Shown piece after piece: positions 11,394 to 22,118 of a DNA stretch of 64,000 bases. The stretch is taken from contig OX388351.1 of assembly GCA_947579665.1 (NCBI GenBank), positions 2,728,001-2,792,000 on the forward strand, in the 5' to 3' direction. Position 1 is the stretch's first letter. Every line of letters begins with the position of its first letter. The notes under the pieces are model-generated. The model saw nothing but the letters and a program-made list of their open reading frames with translations. It was not told where the DNA came from and did not search any database. This DNA comes from Sympetrum striolatum. Taxonomy: Eukaryota > Arthropoda > Insecta > Odonata > Libellulidae. A program made the translations under genes and the position numbers.

Positions 11394-12500
11394 GATTGAA
11401 AATATTCTAAAAATTCTCTTTAATTTTATCGTCTGGCACTGAACCCGGGTCTTCCTGGTGAACTTACTATGCAGCACAACAGAAGATCACCATCTCTAAC
11501 TATATGTGAAAATTCAAGCAGAAATATTGGCTGCAACTGCCTCAAACTACGTTCTACTTTTCAAGAATGTAAATGGCTATCTGGATTCGAACCAAGGACG
11601 ATCATTGAAATCTAAAACATGTTTCCGGAATTTATCTATTATTTCTATCTATGTACCGACTTTCAAGTTTTAGTATTAAAGGGAAGAGGTTCAAAAAAAT
11701 CTTAAATATCGGATCAGTTACTGATTGTAGAGACGCCTGGTGTCGAACCCAGGACACATTGGTAGCTGTGAGTGCACAGTTTGATTTTAAAGGACTTGAT
11801 CTTATTTTATGCCGAGTTTGAAGTCGATATCATGCCGGGAAGTATCTAAAATTTGTTTCCGTTATCTCCATAAGAAATGGATCGAGGAATGTAAATGGCC
11901 CTCTGGGATCGAACCAACGACCATCAGCCAATATGTAAAATTTGATTATGAAATATATTTATGATATCTAACCTCATGCCGAATTTAAAGTTTCCCTACC
12001 GTCGGAAACGGGTCCAAAGAAAATCTTAAAAATCGCCACAATGCATTTTAAACGGCCGATTTTTGCCCCGACCTAGCATCGAACCATGGACAATATTCGA
12101 AGATGTGTTTTTGATTTTCAATCGATATGCACGGCTTCTAGCGATCTCATGAATTTCAACTCTATACTTTTCCGGGAAGTGCCGCAAAACATTTTTCGAA
12201 AATCCCCACCATGTATTCTTGTGTAGAAAATCGCGAATTTGGGGCCTTTTGGAATCGAACCCATGACTCTGAAGTTAAAACTCGCCTTTTTCCTGGAGGT
12301 TACACGTTATGGCCAATACTTTGTTAAAAATTCAAGTCAGTGGCACTTGTGGAACATTGTTAGAATTTTGATCCCCTATGAATGAATGAATGTGTATATA
12401 GGTACGAGTAAAATGTAGCTTGCATACTTCAAGCAGATCGACAACACTAATTTCATGTCGGCATCATATCGGGACGGTGGTCCTTGGTGCTTGGGGAACA
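11394..12500 (-). repeat. T-arm module array 2 (about six modules)
   Basis: Minus-strand T-arm-like motifs lie near 11438, 11588, 11748, 11911, 12080 and 12255. The order matches array 1, minus its first type A module: a CGGGTCTTCCTGGT module, then B, A, B, a CCTAGC module, and a TGGAATCGAACCCATGA module. The tail (about 12330-12480) shares the phrases GATCCCCTATGAATGAATGA and GCAGATCGACAACACTAATT with array 1. The shared order shows a single composite repeat rather than independent insertions. Confidence 0.7.
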
Positions 12501-13070
12501 TGGTTAGAATTTTGATCCCCTATATATAGGTATATCCGGAGAAACGTCTATATATATAATAGATAGATAAGAATGTTTCCGGAGAAGGAATTATATATAA
12601 TTGATATCTTACAGCATTAATTGTATCTGGGCATTTATTTTTCATGTCTTCTTATGGATTTACGCATGAGCTCGAAATCAACAATCGCCTTGATCGTCAG
12701 GGGGATGGGTTGTTTATGACCTCAAAATTTTGATAAAATGCTCACGTACTTTATCTAATTGCGCGCAATTTCGAAATGAAAACGATAATCTACGACCATA
12801 ATATAATTTTTATTCTATTTTCCTTATTTTGGCTCTTGATTCGACTTTCCAGGACCATTATTTTTAATTTAATTTTGCAAAAGAAATGAACCCTGCTACG
12901 AAAAAACTGACCTCTACGCGTATTTCTAATGGAAACGTTTTTACCCGTCAGGGTTCGAACCGTGGACCTTAGGGAAATAAAAAGTAGACTATACCGTGCG
13001 CGGGGTCGACTTTTAATAATGTAGGAAATTTCAAAGTTTTGCGACTCTCGGTTCTCGAGTTTTTAGCGAG

Positions 13071-13073
<3 letters not shown>
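12501..13073. other. Unassigned repeat-like flank with an isolated B-box-like motif
   Basis: A motif GGGTTCGAACC lies near 12952 (self-complementary TTCGAA core, so strand is ambiguous). The text CGACTCTCGGTTCTCGAG precedes a (CA)n tract, so this may be a relic of another microsatellite-bearing element. No gene was recognised. Confidence 0.4.
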
Positions 13074-13114
<41 letters not shown>

Positions 13115-13145
13115 AACACATCCATACACACACCCACACCCATAC
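13074..13145 (+). repeat. (CA)n microsatellite
   Basis: A CA tract with interspersed CCA units at the end. It is not part of a complete HINE-like copy, because the GTTCTAGGGACCCC block does not follow. Confidence 0.9.
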
Positions 13146-13895
13146 TCTATTTTATATTATAGATTTCACTTTAACATAGGAAGTGAATAACTTAAGTCAG
13201 CATTCACCATAAATACTACAAGAGATTACCGTCAACAGAAACTTAATTTCATGAACGAAAATTCATTATAAACAGGAAATGATCAAGAATTGTTGAATTA
13301 TGGTTTTTGAATTTAACTTTGAATGCATCTTAAATACCACGGATTATCAAATTTTGCTACCAAATACCACGACACGGGGTAAAAGTCTTCTGATAACAAT
13401 TTAGGTCAGAAAATTGCAATATCAGAAAAGAAACGCAGGTAATGGAGCGGAATATAATGAATTGAAGTGCAAGTAGGCGTGGAGGGCCATCGAAAATTCG
13501 AAAGTGGTACGCCTCAATGGCCATTTCCGATTTAATAACGAAAGGTAAAAATCAAACAGTTCTTACATCGCCAAAGCTTTCTTCCGCTAATTGCTTCTCC
13601 ATTTTGTTCACCCCTTTTCTCAGTCCTTCACTTTCGCACTTCCTCTCCTAGGGAAGAACTTTAATTCCTCCTTGGCCATCCTCAATGAAGGCTGAGGACC
13701 TGATGTTATCTTTGTCTACCGCGTGACATATGACGCGTCACTCTTTTCGATCACCCATTGCGTGGATAGATTACAAAATAGTCAATTTTTCCCAATCGTC
13801 ACCTTTCGACCTTTTCCTCGATTCCGAGGAATATATAAACTAAATAGGGATTTATAATCAATAGTAGAAGCCGTTACTTGGTGGAATTCCATATC
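13146..13895. other. No gene recognised
   Basis: Mixed AT-rich sequence in which no conserved frame or repeat family could be identified. The slightly more GC-rich part at 13,560-13,820 has no recognisable features either. Confidence 0.4.
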
Positions 13896-14066
13896 AATGG
13901 AAAAAGGAAAACAACTCACTTTGTGATTACCACAAAAATATATTTCTCTACAGGGACATGCTTCAACTCACAGAGTTATCATCAGGCAAAGATCACAAAA
14001 CATTGCATGAATATATACCAAAGGGCATCACCAATTCATCCAATGGGAATAAGGAAGGGGAGGTTA
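13896..14066 (+). repeat. Left arm of a 170 bp inverted repeat
   Basis: This arm matches the reverse complement of 15692-15861 at roughly 80% by eye, including AATGGAAAAAGGAAAA and CAGAGTTATCATCAGGCAAA. Read on the minus strand it contains GCCTGATGATAAC, the kind of phrase common near the 3' ends of Penelope-like elements. The arm is probably an inverted terminal piece of such an element. Confidence 0.75.
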
Positions 14067-14094
14067 TGGAATGTTTTCCTCCACTATTAAAACA

Positions 14095-14501
14095 GTCTAC
14101 ACCAGAACATAAAATTTCTGTTGGAAACAGAGCAGGATAACAAGCTAAATTTCCTTGATCTCACTCTTTCCCTAAATGCTAACAATATTAATTTTTCCAA
14201 ACACAGAAAACCTACACACACAGATCATACAATACATCACTTGTCTAATCACCCTGTTGTAAACAAACACGCTGCTTACCATAGTATGATTAACAGTTTA
14301 CTCCATGTTCCCCTAAGTGTGGATAATTTTTTTCGAGAGTTATGCACTATAAAACAGATAGCTAACAGTAATGGTTATCCTGAAAAGCTGATCGACAACA
14401 TCCTTTCCCGTAAACAAAGGAAACTTAATATTTCCAAAATTTACAATACCCAAAAATTTAATTCTGACAAGCCCAACCGAGGGACTCTATCATTGCCGTA
14501 A
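14095..14501 (+). pseudogene. Penelope-like reverse transcriptase, C-terminal fragment
   Basis: The translated frame carries the block NFLDLTLSL, then KHRKPTHTDHTIHH, SNHPVVNKHAAYHSMIN and IANSNGYPEKLIDNIL. This is the usual order in the region after the catalytic RT motifs of Penelope-type elements, and resembles the equivalent part of the element at 60.6-61.8 kb (FLDITITI, then YRKPPYT). The catalytic palm motifs upstream are missing and the frame changes near 14121, so this is a dead fragment. It stops where the LINE remnant begins on the other strand. A different RT lineage with the same block is possible. Confidence 0.65.
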
Positions 14502-15700
14502 CGCTGCTATCAAACCTGAAATCCCCGCAAACGAATCGGGCTGCTCTACGCTGGACCATCTCTAAATCTGAGACTAAACCAACTTCGTGTGGGTCCCAAA
14601 CCGCACAGCAGTATTCAAGACTCGGACGAATAAGAGAAAAGTAAGCTATTTCTTTGACTCTCGATGAGCATCCTCTCAACGTTCTACCAGTTAATATCTG
14701 CATTCTATTCGCTTTTCCTATCGAATCTCGAATCTCGAATGTTCTTTAAAATAAAAGTTACTGCTAAACGTGACTCCTAGGTATTTGCTGTCGTGCGCTA
14801 ACTGTAATGGATGCCTTGAGATTTGGTACTGCGCGGGAATTATGTTTGTGGAGCGCGTATAACTCATGGTAACGCATTTATTTATATTTAAATCCAGCTG
14901 CCAATCTTTAAACCATCCTGATATTACGTCCAGGTCGTTTTGAAGTACATTACAATCGTTTTCTGACAGAATCTCTCTGTATATCAGGGTATCTTCGGCA
15001 AATAATCTAACATTACTCTTTACGTTATTTACGAGGTCGTTAATGTAAATTAGAAATAAAATCGGACCAAGAACACTTCCGTCGCGAATTTTCATCGCAA
15101 GTGAATGACTCTTTGCTTCCTATGTAATGCTCGTAATTTAGGTTTCGTCCACCGTGGCTCTTTACGCTCACGCACGCTCTTAGTAGGAACGAATTTAATT
15201 AAACCTTCTTTGATTTTCCGGAGAAACTCTATCCACTTATCATTTACAGTATTTGCATCCAAGAAGCGGAAAAAATCATCCTTGCACTTATTAATATAAA
15301 CCTTAAACTCCGAAAAATTAGCTTTGCGAATTACATATACTTGCCTCGGTGGCTTAAGAGATTTAACAGCTATTGCTGCTAAAAATCGAGCACCAAATCA
15401 TTTCGCTCCTGCTATTTTCTACAAACTCAACTCGCTGACTAATCAAATGGTTCTTTACTGCAATAAATACTCCACCGCCTACTCTACCCTGTCTGTCCTT
15501 GCGATATATCACATAATCTGGAGGAAATATCTCGCTCGAATTAATGTCTTCGCTTAACCAACTCTTAGATCCTAGTATGATATCCGCGCAAGTGCTCCTC
15601 GTAAGGTTAAGAAATTCCACCTGCTTATTACGTATGCTTCTGCAATTCCCGACTATTATTTTTAGATCTCTCAGTTCCTTTACTCTCCGTAACTTCCCCC
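14475..15700 (-). pseudogene. LINE (CR1/Jockey-like) remnant: endonuclease plus partial RT, internally deleted
   Basis: Reading the minus strand from 15700, the apurinic-type endonuclease N-terminal part is visible: KIIVGNCRSIRNKQVEFLNL, then ADIILGSKSWLSEDI, then GRVGGGVFIAVKN. A linker at about 15330-15100 follows, with FVPTKSVRERKEPRWTK. After a deletion the RT resumes near 15090 with GSVLGPILFLIYINDL and a damaged catalytic box reading FAED where FADD is expected. The C-terminal part at 14703-14475 contains SLIRPSLEYCCAVWDP and ends at MIESLGW. The C-terminal half of the endonuclease and the first RT motifs are absent and several frames are used, so it is inactive. It lies between the arms of the inverted repeat. 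Confidence 0.8.
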
Positions 15701-15861
15701 TTCCTTATTCCCATTGGTTGATTTGGTGAATCTCTTTGGTATACATTCTTGTGACGTTTTGTGATCTTTGCCTGATGATAACTCTGTGACTTAAAACATG
15801 TCGCAGTAGAGAAATATATGTTTGTGGAATTTTAAAAAGTGAGTTTTTTCCTTTTTCCATT
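15692..15861 (-). repeat. Right arm of the 170 bp inverted repeat
   Basis: Reverse-complement partner of 13896-14066. On the plus strand it contains GCCTGATGATAACTCTGTGA followed by AGAGAAATATA. It overlaps slightly with the start of the LINE endonuclease frame, so its inner boundary is uncertain. Confidence 0.75.
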
Positions 15862-17660
15862 TAAGTAAAGAAAGACTTAACAGAAAAATATTCGAATAGA
15901 CATTATGTAGACGTAAGGGTAGCCTCTCTGTCGTCCTGTTTCACATCCTAAAATTTTCAAAAAGAACTCCAATTTATATAGATTTCTACACTCAATAAAA
16001 CAATTTGCTCTCAATTTCAATAATATATCCTGTTCAACATTGATTTTTTTATTTATAGCCCTTTCTTGAGGTTTAATTTTGGTCCCTCAAACCATACGAG
16101 TAAGATGCGTCCTTTGATACATTGAGATACTTGGATCATGTGATTCTTGTATAATGAATGAATTGATGATTGGAAATGGCGAAGGGGAGTGATAATACAG
16201 TTGAAGAATCACCAGTAATTTGCTCCAAAAATAACTGTCTATCACGTTCTGGTATATATAAGAGGTTTCAAACAAAAGTTCTCACAATTATCAGACAAAC
16301 TCTACTGTATCAATCCAGGATAATATTAATGAAATTTAAAGATTGAATGATGCCAGAAAATATTCAGAAGTTGAAATATGTCCCCCGCGATTGATAGCTT
16401 GCTTTTAAGTCCAAGGAAGTTTGTTAGAACCCTAGCATTCGACAAATCAGAGAAATTTTTACTTAATTTTTAATTTAAAAGTTTCACTGTACCTTATTAA
16501 AAGATTGAGTTAGTGTAGAAAGAATGTGATTCCGATTCCATAAATCCATGAATAAACGTAGAGAAAGTTACAGATACAGTTATTAGCTTTGAGATTTCAA
16601 AGTCAAAACTTCGGTCGATTACATTTTGCCCAATGAAAGTGTACACAATTTATAGATTGACATTAATCTTTATTAAATCCTCTGCAAATCTGTAGCAAAT
16701 GTGAGATAACCATGTGCGTGCGTATCGTAATTTTATTTCGTGCACACCGATACAGGAGACAATTTCCCTTCGTTCCAAGGGAACGAATTTCCATTTCTCT
16801 TTTCCGTTCACTTTGCGACGGCGCCACTCGAATCAGCATGAATTGAGTTAGATCAGGATTCGTATCAAAGGCATTTTAAAATTAATGAATAAATCAAAGA
16901 TAATCTGGACTCATGTTTTGACGAATTTCATTTAATTATGGACTCTAGCTAACAAATCTTGATCAACTGAAGCTTATGAGAATAAAAGCCTTTTTGTACA
17001 GCTCCCCACAAAAGAGTCGAACGGCGTAGTCGTAGCTGAATAAGATGCATGAGTGGCTTTGAAATTAAGCGCTTGGCAACACCGTATGGTCGAAAGATAT
17101 GGCTGGCTCTTATCTCGAGGTCCCAGGGAATGCTATACCAGCAATTTTGGGAACTATTTCGTTAAATTGTAGGTTATTATATTTGAAAATGGCAGTGGCT
17201 GTAAGTTAGAAAAAGATTCCTCTTTATTCGCTTCGAGGAGTCCCAACATATCATTTCCGGATCCCTTGAGTATTGACGACAACAAAACATTTTTATAATA
17301 ACATTTATTGATAAATTTAAGTATAAATTACGTTAAATTAGTTGGGATATAAACAAGTAATAAAGGTTCATTTTGTAAAGAAACCATCATATTAAATATT
17401 TTTTCGTCGCAGTTAAAACACTACGCCATATTTAAAAATGTACGAGGATTGTGAATTTGATCAAACCATATTTCCAATGGATAAACTAATGTAGTAATAT
17501 TAAATATTAAAAAATACCCAATTCATCAAACTAGTAATATACTACTTACGATCTGATTATCTTAAGTAAATCACAATCACGCAGAGAATAACCATAACTC
17601 AATGATCAGTTTCAATCGCTTTTGTGTGTAGAAGTATTTCATAAGTGATTCGACAGCGAA
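15862..17660. other. No gene recognised
   Basis: A long AT-rich stretch. The 16.74-16.86 kb part is somewhat more GC-rich (CAATTTCCCTTCGTTCC) but shows no conserved frame. No transposon ends or RNA genes were found. Confidence 0.45.
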
Positions 17661-17674
17661 GGTCATTTTGCACG

Positions 17675-17770
17675 TAGTGTCCCTCCGGGAATCGAGCCCC
17701 GGATCGGTTCACCCAAGTCGATCGCGCTATCCAAGTACCCATCCGGAGCCTCTCTTCATATTAGCATTAA
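17675..17770 (-). mobile_element. tRNA-derived SINE head
   Basis: On the minus strand the sequence begins CTCCGGATGGGTACTTGGAT, an A-box-like context, and continues to CCGGGGCTCGATTCCCGG. That is a B-box with a perfect T-arm stem, ending GAGGGACA. Spacing between the two boxes fits an RNA polymerase III promoter. Anticodon and acceptor parts do not pair properly, so it is a SINE head or tRNA relic and not a functional tRNA. The tail toward 17650 (AAATGACCTTCGCTGTCGAA) is shared with the piece at 55.2 kb. Confidence 0.6.
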
Positions 17771-18013
17771 AATCCTTCGAGTGCTCCGTTGTGCCTGGCC
17801 TATCATACAATTACAATCATGTCGGACACTACTCAATCGTTTTTACGAACAGTACACGCCAGGACTGCGGAACGTACGATCTATGAGACAAATAGGATTT
17901 TTAGGTGATTTGCAGCTCAGTGTCAAATAAGCACGGTAAGAAAACTTATTTCTGCTTTTTCTATCGCCCATCTGTCGACGACGACGATTCCACATATGGT
18001 CTCTTCGGGACAC

Positions 18014-18541
18014 TTAGGGGACATCCATTAATTACGTGAGGTGAGTTTTGCGATTTTCTGACCCCTCCCTCCCCCCTAGTGAAAAATCGTGAGATTTGGC
18101 CCGAACCCCTCCTCTAATCTCACGTGAGATTGTTCAAAATGCGTGTTTTCAGTGCAAATCTGTTAATCTATGCTTAATTATATTGGATTTATTCAAAATA
18201 ACATGATTTATTTAATTATTTTTATTTAGGACTAGTTGAGACTAGTATTTAAGACTACTGAGATCGCGTGTTCGACTAACCGGTGGTGAAACAATCGACT
18301 ATGCTACTTTGTGGAGCTCGAATAACCGTGATAAATATTGTGTTAAATTTAGTCATATTTTAGTAGAGAAACACGTTTTACTCAATTTAACCCAGTTATC
18401 TCATAATTCTACACTGTTTCTTGCGGATAAAAAAATACGTAATCTTTGCGAGAACCCCCCCTCTCCACCACGGGAGAGTGAGTGAGATTCGGCTTAAACC
18501 GGCCCCCTAAACGCCTCACGTAACTAATGGACGTTCCCTTA
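18014..18541. mobile_element. MITE with about 28 bp terminal inverted repeats
   Basis: The left end TTAGGGGACATCCATTAATT and the reverse complement of the right end, TAAGGGAACGTCCATTAGTT, match over about 24 of 28 bases, both continuing into ACGTGAGG. Inside each end are C-rich blocks (CCCCTCCCTCCCCCC near 18063; CCCCCCCTCTCC near 18454). The layout resembles a widespread class of short arthropod DNA elements with GGGG-CGTCCAT-type ends. TTA at both flanks could be the target duplication. No transposase frame is present. Confidence 0.75.
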
Positions 18542-19074
18542 GAATATTGCTGGAGAGTAAAGTCAAGGCAACCATATTATTGGGAGGGATATTAGTCTAC
18601 TAGATATAAGTTGGGAAACAAAATTCCACCAGTAGTAATAGTCGAGATCGAACTTATCGCTGAAATTAATATATTTATTATCAAATTAGCGCTCGATAAG
18701 GTAAAGATAGAAGTGACTCGTGTAACACCTCCCGATAAAGGTAATATTGTAGATAGCCTTGCCATTCACACCTAGTGAACAGTACTAATGTAGATCCATC
18801 AATAAAATAATAACCGAGATGCTTCAGATAGATACTCTGAGTTTTGAACCCCTCTCGCATATTAAGTGTCATTAAGAATGCCAACCTCCCCGTATTTCAG
18901 GTGTTTGTTAAAAGTAAAAGTGAAAATCTTATCCATTTCATTTACGATAATTCGGTAGAGACAGCCGGTCTTAAATTCCCTAAATATCCTTCAAGATGGT
19001 ATCCCTAAAATTGTCCCGACATTGTTCCGAAATGTTCAAGATTGTCAACAGCTGCAATGAGTAAATTCCCTATC

Positions 19075-19555
19075 CCCTTCCATACCATGACCCTACCTCA
19101 TCCATCTCCTCTCCTAGACCCCATCCCTTACCATCCCTTAACCTACTACCCCATCCCTTCCCTCCCCTGACCCCATCCCTCCCCTGACCCTACCCCTTCC
19201 CTCCCCAGACCCTACCCCTTCCTTACCTCATACCACCTGACCCCATCCATTCCCTCCCCTGACCCTACCCCTTCCCTACCTCATTCCCCCCCTGACCCCA
19301 TCCATTCCCTCCCCTGACCCCATCCCTTCCTACCCCTTCCTCGACGTTCCCTCTCCCGTCTCTCTGACCCTCGAAACCCCTCTCCCCGGATACCTACATC
19401 CCTACTACCTTGACGCCCTTCCAACAAGGACATTCTCCTCAGACGCCGTCACGACAGACCCCATCCACCTGGTTGCCCTCTCACTGACTTTGTCTATCCG
19501 AAACACCTCCCACTAGAAAGTCCCCTCCCCCCGACTTGACCCTTATTTATTTATG
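19075..19555 (-). repeat. TU1 tail: C-rich (plus) / G-rich (minus) degenerate tandem repeat
   Basis: The plus strand is built from varied units such as CCCTTCCCTCCCCTGACCCC, giving dense G-runs on the minus strand with spacing that would allow G-quadruplexes. It directly follows, in the minus direction, an AATAAATAAGGGTCAAGTCGG phrase at about 19530-19552 that is matched by AATAAATAAAAGTC-ACTC-GGG in TU2 (43,080-43,100). The block is the 3' flank of TU1 and stands out from its AT-rich surroundings. Confidence 0.7.
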
Positions 19556-20339
19556 TCGGCGGAAGGTGAGGCCTATTGTGCCCCTCCTCCTCGCCACAGA
19601 AATCATTTTTTATTTACAGACATTTTACAAGTATAAGTACAAAATAAATAACTAATATTGCCATTAAATAGCAATGATAAAAATAGATAACATAATATTT
19701 CGTAGAGCTGTTAATAATAGATTCTTGTGATACACTAAGTACATACTATATAGAATATGCATAGATCAATAAATTAACATTATCCTTACAGACAGAATAA
19801 CCACTGAATACATATATGAAAACATGAAAACACTATAAATAGTTGTTAAACATGCATCACCAAGTCACATGGAAGATGGAAAGTTCAAAAAACGTTCAAA
19901 CAGTATAAATAGATAAAGGTTCACTGAATTGTTCAATGGATGATTCAATAAACAGTTAAGAAATCACTTACAGAATTGTAATATTCAATTCATGGATTAA
20001 TTTCAATTCACTTTATAAGACATATCTAAAAAATTTAAAAAATCATATTTGTGAGATAAAAAATATTATTTACAATATAAAGTATAAAATAATTAATATA
20101 ATCTTTACAGATAGGATGATCACTTAACAGAAAGATAAAAACATAAATATTCAATATATAGTTGCTCAACGTACATCAAAATAGGCATTCACTGAACTGT
20201 TCAATAGATGATTCAATAAATAGTTAAGAATACAATTATTTAATTGAGATTTGCACATCACGGATTAACTTCAATTAACTTTATTAGTTTGGTTTGGGGA
20301 TTTTCCTGAGTGCACATCCTTATGTACAACGTCCTTAAG

Positions 20340-20474
20340 TTATCATAATCCTTTTCCTACCCATGGAAGTGTTTCTTTCATTCTCTCCCGGCTAAAATTC
20401 GTCGACAATTCGTTCGATTCGATTCGTTCGCAATCCTCCGACGTATTCACACCACGCCGTCCCCCGACGCATTC
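20340..20474 (-). other. TU1 terminal exon-like block
   Basis: A 3' splice site candidate (TTATTTTCCTCGAAG) precedes a GC-richer block with repeats of CGAATCGAAT. It contains TTTTAGCCGGGAGAGAATG, matched in TU3 (TTTAACCGGGGAAGAACAAA) and TU2 (GAAAACCGGAAAAGAATAAA). All three lie a similar distance before the G-rich tail. No continuous reading frame is shared. Confidence 0.5.
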
Positions 20475-21680
20475 CTTCGAGGAAAATAACATGAGTATTA
20501 TTCAACAACAACATAACTTATTCAACGAAACACATTCGCGCTGAATTCAGCACTTAACATCTGTATCGCATAAATGGAGTTCTCACAAAACACAACTGTG
20601 AGCAATAACGCAATTTTATTATTATACTCTGTATACTGTACGGTTCTTAAATTAGAAAATCGCCATTTTTGCTATTATATTTGACTGCTATATAATTAAT
20701 AATGTTCACTATATATACTCAATAATGGTGCAAGTAGTGAACCAAATTCAGGAATATATTATATTTTCTAAATATATAATTAATAAGAGTGTTTTAGCGA
20801 AACGAATTAGAGCAAGGGGTATTTCCAGTGGAAGATAATTATGCGAAGATGCATGAAAGCATAACTAACGCAGATTCTCTTACAAAATTCATCATTCATA
20901 ATTAATTTGTGTTTCTAATATTTCATGAAAAAAGTTTAGCAGCCTTGGTTTCCTATTATACGGTGAGCAAACCGCTAATCATAAGTGAGTTATGCGATAA
21001 AACATAAATTACTTTTCTTCAATTAAATGACGTAAGTATCTTTATATTGCATTGTTACAACTAAACTAAATAACTCTATTAAAATGGCCAAAATTCTCTT
21101 CAAAAACGTAAATGCCCCGAATTACCAATATCATTGTTAAGCAAAGTTACGAATTTCTTATTAATAATGTAATTTTATAGTATTTTCAATAGCCACATCA
21201 AAATCTAGAAACATCAATTGGAAAGTAAAATTAAAAAAAAGAATTCAGAATCACACAATTTCCTTTGAACCTGAAAACTCAGTATTAATTTTCAAATAAC
21301 TAAATAAAGACTATGAAATATCTAACTGTTCCTGAAATACAATTGCATAGTGTCGCCGATACTATAATAAAAAAGTATCCTATGTTTTTAATGTGAGAGA
21401 TTTTCAATAATTTTTATAGTTCAAAAAATGTGTAAGTATTAACGATCGCGTTCAAATTGAAGAAAAAATTCTACGTAAATGGATTGATATTGATTAATTT
21501 TCATGCTTATGCAGCAAATTAAATAAACATTTATGACACTCTCAAATGAGTGTAGTAATCTACAAAAAATAACTAAAATACTCGTACGAAAAAATTATCA
21601 AATACCTTAATCAAAAAACGGTAGTATTCTATCGTACCCGAAATGAAATAGTAAGAGCATTAGATTCCCTTTGTACTCAC

Positions 21681-21773
21681 CTTATTCGGTATTCAACCCT
21701 TGGACCATGCAACCATCTCCATCTTCATCTTCACACACGCACCTTCAAGGTAGCGAAATATCCGATCAAAATT
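21681..21773 (-). other. TU1 exon module 1 (93 bp) with intact splice sites
   Basis: On the minus strand CATTTTTCAG precedes and GTGAGTACAAAG follows, a good acceptor and a strong donor. The exon reads NFDRIFRYLEGACVKMKM, then EMVAWSKG, then a stop in the frame that keeps the Trp codon shared by the other modules. It ends GAATACCGAATAAG. It is one of three tandem related modules about 205-215 bp apart. Confidence 0.55.
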
Positions 21774-21893
21774 CTGAAAAATGAAAATAAAAACAATTAA
21801 TTAAATATTTTTTTTTTAATATCGCAGAATACTCGCTCTCTATCTTACTTAGAAAATGTGTAATAATAGCATTATATTCCATTTGTACTCAGT

Positions 21894-21981
21894 TTATTCG
21901 GCGTTGCATCCAAGCATCATCCCTCAGCATAACCGCGCTCCTTCTCTCGCGCATCCAAGGAAGCGAAAGCTCTTGAAAATT
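21894..21981 (-). other. TU1 exon module 2 (88 bp), donor lost
   Basis: The acceptor ATTCTTCAG and the AATTTT exon start match module 1. At the donor, CTGAGTAC replaces GTGAGTAC, destroying the GT. The Trp frame is open through the module (for example LSLPWMRERRSAVML). It could be a skipped or dead exon copy. Confidence 0.5.
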
Positions 21982-22118
21982 CTGAAGAATTATAATAAAA
22001 ACGGTTAATTAATTGTTTTTTTTTTTTAAATAAAAATACACAAAATAATAAAAAAATACTCTATTTATATCTTTCTTAAAAATATTTAGTAATAACATTT
22101 AATTTCATTTGTATTTAC

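Noticed and set aside
19075..19555. Telomeric or rDNA spacer sequence
   Set aside because: The CCCT-rich units are irregular and not a telomere repeat, and no rRNA sequence was seen anywhere in the window.
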